51,169 bases of DNA from assembly GCA_014879575.1 (NCBI GenBank), contig JACSRU010000124.1:1-51169 (forward strand), read 5' to 3'. This DNA comes from Chthoniobacterales bacterium. Lineage in GTDB: Bacteria > Verrucomicrobiota > Verrucomicrobiia > Chthoniobacterales > Terrimicrobiaceae. Positions 48,601 to 51,169 of this stretch are shown piece by piece. The first letter of the stretch is position 1, and every line of letters begins with the position of its first letter. The notes beneath the pieces were generated by a model. The model did not search any database. It saw only the letters and a list, made by a program, of their open reading frames with translations, and was not told where the DNA came from. The position numbers were made by a program, and so were the translations under genes.

Positions 48601-48985
48601 TTATATCGCGCTCTTTGGGACCGCGATCCAGACCGGCGTGGTCATGGTTGTTTACCTTGAGGAAGCGTTGGAGCGGAAGCGGCGGGAGTGTGGGGCAAGA
48701 TTTCGACTTTCGGATTTGCGGCTTGCCGTGATCGAGGGCGCCATGTTGAGGCTCCGTCCGAAAGTGATGACCGTGGCCACCATTGTCGCGAGTCTTTTGC
48801 CGATCATGTGGAGCACAAAAGCCGGCGCGGAAGTCATGAAGCCGATCGCCGCGCCGGTGATTGGCGGAATGACAAGCAGCCTCCTCCACGTGCTCGTTGT
48901 CACCCCTGTGATCTTTTACTGGCTCAGAGCCCGGCGGCTTCGAAACGACGAAGCCGGAGCCCCCCGGGACCGCCCACCACTTTGA
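45653..48985 (+). CDS. RND heavy-metal efflux pump (CusA/CzcA family)
   Basis: 1110 aa, GTG start at 45653 after AAAGGAGG, overlapping the adaptor stop (GTGA). Typical HME-RND features: first helix [20 protein letters not shown] followed by [35 protein letters not shown]. TM4 reads [23 protein letters not shown], with the proton-relay Asp in CusA-like context. A second repeat has [21 protein letters not shown]. It exports Cu/Ag or Zn/Co/Cd by proton antiport. TM4 and the copper-type Cys partners encoded next to it favour monovalent metals. The 3' end overlaps comB by 62 bp in convergent orientation. Confidence 0.96.
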   Translation: [1110 protein letters not shown]

Positions 48986-49652
48986 GGGCAAAATCAAAAA
49001 CATCCGCCCGGGCGCAAAATTCCACATCCGCCGGCGCATGGAGGGGGCTGGACGGATCGAGGAATTTCGAGGCGGCGAAGGATTCCCGGACGCGCCGGAG
49101 AAAAGGTTCCGCGGGCGGAGGAACGCCGTGGAGCTGGGCGGCCATCCATTCCGCACAGGCAAGATCTTCATCTGCATGTCCGTGGTGAACGGTTCCGGTG
49201 ATGACGAAGGCCACGCGCCCCGCCCCGGAGGCCTTCAGGGCGGCGACTGTTGACGAGGCGACGAGGAAGCTCGCCGCCCAGAGCGAGCGGGCATCGCGGC
49301 AACAGACAAGCCCGCGGGTTCCGGCGGTTGTGCGCTGGACGACCCGGCGTCCGGCAAATGGGAATGCCGCGGCATCGACCGGGGAGTTGCCCAGATCGAA
49401 TCCCGGGATCGGTCGGCAATCGGTTTCGCCCGTCAGGACGAGATCCGGATCGCGCGTGCGACGTTCGAACGCTTCCGCCACATCGAGCACCGGGGATATT
49501 TCGACGGCGTCGCGACCAATCGCGACCGCTGCCGTGGTGAACGCCCGCAGCACATCAATCACGACAACAGCATCGGCATCCGGCGCCTCTGATAAATTCC
49601 TCAAATCTTCAATGCTTGTCTCCATCGTAGGATAAGCGTTCCTTGCGGCCAT
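48924..49652 (-). CDS. comB: 2-phosphosulfolactate phosphatase family protein (ComB-like)
   Basis: 242 aa. Signature segments of the ComB fold: VVVIDVLRAFTTAAVAIG, LVLTGETDCRPIPGFDLGNSP, RVVQRTTAGTRGLVCCRDA and VAFVITGTVHHGHADEDLACAEWM. In methanogens ComB acts in coenzyme M synthesis; in bacteria the substrate is usually unknown and the name reflects family only. No other coenzyme M or sulfolactate gene is nearby. The ATG at 49652 lies directly after the toxin stop, and a second ATG at 49625 (METSIEDL) could be the true start. Confidence 0.85.
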   Translation of the reverse strand: MAARNAYPTMETSIEDLRNLSEAPDADAVVVIDVLRAFTTAAVAIGRDAVEISPVLDVAEAFERRTRDPDLVLTGETDCRPIPGFDLGNSPVDAAAFPFAGRRVVQRTTAGTRGLVCCRDARSLWAASFLVASSTVAALKASGAGRVAFVITGTVHHGHADEDLACAEWMAAQLHGVPPPAEPFLRRVRESFAASKFLDPSSPLHAPADVEFCARADVFDFALKVVGGPGGLRLRRFEAAGL

Positions 49653-50024
49653 TTAGACGAGTTCCAAGCCGTAAGAAACGAAAGGTTCGAAGTCGGCGCG
49701 ATTGTTGGTGGCGAGTTTGGCCCGGGCGGCAATGGCAGTTCCAGCGATCATGGCATCGACACGGTGTGAACGCTTGCGCTGGATGGAATTGAAGAGGCGG
49801 GCGGCCATTCGGGCTTCCGCCTCGTCGAAGGGGATGATCTTCGAAATGAAGGCTCTGACGACAGCCACCTGGTCGGACTTTAACGGGCCGCAGAGAAATT
49901 CAAACCACGCAGGCATGGGAACAACCATTTTTTCTCCCACCTCATGCCAAGTCAGCATGCGGATCGCCTCCGCCGAGTTCAGCTCGATCCCTTTGATCAG
50001 ATAGTTTGTGTCGAGACAGATCAC
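49653..50024 (-). CDS. PIN-domain ribonuclease toxin (VapC type, 123 aa)
   Basis: The GTG start at 50024 overlaps the antitoxin stop (GTGA at 50021-50024), giving VICLDTNYLIKGIE; the longer ATG reading to 50069 would overlap the antitoxin far more. PIN acidic residues are visible: LDTNYL (first Asp), WFEFLCGP (Glu), RVDAMIAGTAIA (Asp) and LATNNRADFEPF (Asp). VapC enzymes cut tRNA or rRNA and are held by their antitoxin. The pairing and the overlap make a toxin-antitoxin module very likely. Confidence 0.92.
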   Translation of the reverse strand: MICLDTNYLIKGIELNSAEAIRMLTWHEVGEKMVVPMPAWFEFLCGPLKSDQVAVVRAFISKIIPFDEAEARMAARLFNSIQRKRSHRVDAMIAGTAIAARAKLATNNRADFEPFVSYGLELV

Positions 50025-50278
50025 GAGGCTCTCCAGTGTTTTCGATCCTCGTAAACTTCGGTGATCCACTTGTCGGCGGTTTCGCGATCAATCCCCCCTC
50101 CTTTTTCGTGAAGCTGGCGAAGGAGGGCCACAGGGTTCGGCTTTTCAGATGCCGTTTTTTCCGCTTGTTCCAGCGAACGGCGGACAACTTCCGCCTGGGA
50201 GACGTTCCAACGCGCTGAAAGCTGCCTCAATCTCCGGGCGGTTGCCTCGTCCAAAGCAAAGGTCGTACGATGGGTCAT
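50021..50278 (-). CDS. Ribbon-helix-helix antitoxin (VapB/CopG-like, 85 aa)
   Basis: The start ATG 50278 gives MTHRTTFALDEATARRLRQLSARWNVSQAEVVRRSLEQAEK, a ribbon-helix-helix pattern: beta-strand RTTFALD, then two helices. An ATG at 50287 (MPTMTH) is also possible. The C-terminal part (ALLRQLHEKGGGIDRETADKWI) would wrap the PIN toxin. It should also repress its own promoter through the repeats at 50285-50305. Confidence 0.9.
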   Translation of the reverse strand: MTHRTTFALDEATARRLRQLSARWNVSQAEVVRRSLEQAEKTASEKPNPVALLRQLHEKGGGIDRETADKWITEVYEDRKHWRAS

Positions 50279-50284
50279 TGTTGG

Positions 50285-50305
50285 CATACCATCATTACAT
50301 ACCAT
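50285..50305. promoter_or_regulatory. Two CATACCAT repeats, 13 bp apart, at the antitoxin start
   Basis: CATACCAT occurs at 50285-50292 and 50298-50305, 7-27 bp upstream of the antitoxin start at 50278. Short direct repeats about one helical turn apart are typical operators of ribbon-helix-helix antitoxins. If the start were 50287, the first repeat would overlap it. Confidence 0.5.
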
Positions 50306-50335
50306 TACTGATGCCGCGTCAAGGCGGATCACTCT

Positions 50336-51169
50336 TCAATCAATAAACCGTCTGGTGATGTCGCCATAGGCGTCGATTCGCCGATCGCGGAGGAATGGCC
50401 AATGCGTGCGCTGGGTATCCACCGAGTCGAGATCCGCCTCGACGACGAGCACTTCTTCGCGGTCGGGCGACGCCTTGGCCAGGATCTGTCCCGCCGGATC
50501 GCAGACAAAACTTTGGCCCCAAAATTCGATGCCGGCGCCACCGTCCGGCGCCTCATGACCGATGCGATTGGGGACGACGACATAGCATCCGTTGGCAATG
50601 GCATGTCCACGTTGGATGGTTTCCCACGAGGCATGCTGGCGGGTGCCGTATTTGGCTTTTTCCCCGGGATGCCAGCCGATGGCGGTCGGATAGAACAGGA
50701 TTTGCGCCCCCTGGAGGGCGGTCAGCCGGGCGGCTTCCGGATACCATTGGTCCCAGCAGACACAGACGCCGATTTTCCCGAACTTCGTCTGCCAGGACCG
50801 AAAACCCAGATCTCCCGGCGTAAAATAAAATTTTTCGTGGAAGAGGGGATCGTCCGGGATGTGCATTTTGCGGTATTTTCCAAGAAACGTTCCGTCGGCA
50901 TCCAAGATGACCGCCGTATTGTGGTAGAGGCCGGCTGCGCGGCGTTCAAAGAGTGAGGCGATGAGGACGACTCCCAACTCCCCGGCAAGAGCGGCGAGGG
51001 AGGACGTCCCGGTTCCCGGAATCTCCTCCGCAAGCTCGAAATACTTGTGGTCCTCGATCTGGCAGAAATATTGCGAGCGAAAGAGTTCCTGAAAGCAGAC
51101 GATATTTGCGCCGCGGGAAGCGGCCTCCCGGAGACCGCGCTCGGCGGCGGCCGTGTTGGCCGCGACATC
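50336..51169 (-). CDS. aguB: N-carbamoylputrescine amidase (nitrilase family), 5' end outside window
   Basis: 277 residues of the protein are present; the N-terminus is cut by the window edge. The nitrilase triad is complete: ANIVCFQELF (Glu), FLGKYRKMHIPDDP (Lys) and IGVCVCWDQWYPEAARL (Cys). YGTRQHASWETIQRGHAIANG, with the final HWPFLRDRRIDAYGDITRRF, is characteristic of AguB. It hydrolyses N-carbamoylputrescine to putrescine in the arginine-agmatine polyamine route. The partner agmatine deiminase (AguA) is expected just upstream, beyond the window. The overlapping other-frame ORF at 50722-51168 is a shadow. Confidence 0.94.
   Translation of the reverse strand, partial: DVAANTAAAERGLREAASRGANIVCFQELFRSQYFCQIEDHKYFELAEEIPGTGTSSLAALAGELGVVLIASLFERRAAGLYHNTAVILDADGTFLGKYRKMHIPDDPLFHEKFYFTPGDLGFRSWQTKFGKIGVCVCWDQWYPEAARLTALQGAQILFYPTAIGWHPGEKAKYGTRQHASWETIQRGHAIANGCYVVVPNRIGHEAPDGGAGIEFWGQSFVCDPAGQILAKASPDREEVLVVEADLDSVDTQRTHWPFLRDRRIDAYGDITRRFID

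Noticed and set aside
50722-51168. Second ORF at the right edge on the minus strand
   Set aside because: The aguB frame covers the same bases with the nitrilase triad and continues to the window edge; the other frame is Arg/Ser/Pro-rich and without motif.
1-51169. CRISPR array
   Set aside because: No set of three or more regularly spaced identical repeats of 23-40 bp was seen, and no cas gene is present.

Overview
The window looks like chromosome of a diderm (Gram-negative) bacterium, most likely a member of the Verrucomicrobiota. This is inferred from gene style: a G/A-FTLMELL pseudopilin, lauroyl-type acyltransferase and LolA-like genes, a Fur-sufCBD operon, and secreted proteins with an N-terminal LxLKDGR..KG segment. 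There is no rRNA or other phylogenetic marker here, so the lineage is a guess.

Layout. (1) 1-1000: two small exported proteins, one a pseudopilin. (2) 1059-5200: a mobilisation-like module. It holds a large coiled-coil protein with a Mob/Pre-like histidine segment, an upstream non-coding stretch rich in repeats and hairpins, a divergent helix-turn-helix protein and a small membrane protein. (3) 5204-18411: a tightly coupled operon, hsdM - DUF262/HNH (GmrSD-like) - hsdS - nucleotidyl-cyclase-fold protein - TrlF-like PHP/ATPase - 17-codon mini-ORF - unknown 275-aa protein - hsdR. Most junctions are ATGA overlaps, so a type I restriction-modification locus carries extra defence-type genes inside it. 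(4) 18469-24236: an XRE/ImmA regulator pair, a perfect 19-bp-arm palindrome over the next start codon, then a CBASS operon: CapV-like patatin phospholipase, CD-NTase and an E2-like protein. An 1855-bp insertion sequence (21622-23476) with 17-bp inverted repeats and a CACAGGA target duplication interrupts the CD-NTase. Removing the element and one duplication restores a 395-residue CD-NTase whose TGA overlaps the ATG of the E2 gene. (5) 24405-26509: AAA ATPase, a hydrophobic ORF without a clear start, RadC-type JAB protein and a small basic protein, ending at tRNA-Pro(CGG). Regions 2-5 look like an accessory defence island lying against a tRNA gene. No integrase is seen inside the window.

(6) 27045-51169: ordinary core-type genes. 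malQ is followed by a coupled lipid/glycan set (PlsC-like, GT2, NodB-like deacetylase, LpxL-like, LolA-like). Then come sufD/sufB/sufC with a Fur-family regulator on the minus strand, a GH1 lipoprotein, a secreted protein, an M48 protease, plsY-gpsA-glycosyltransferase, a Cus/Czc heavy-metal efflux group with two small cysteine-bearing exported proteins, comB-like, a VapBC-type toxin-antitoxin pair, and aguB, which runs off the right edge.

The two most striking points are the intact, fully reconstructable IS insertion that swaps the last 32 residues of a CBASS CD-NTase for an IS-encoded tail, and the eight-ORF hybrid type I RM operon containing a cyclase-fold protein and two genes of unclear role.
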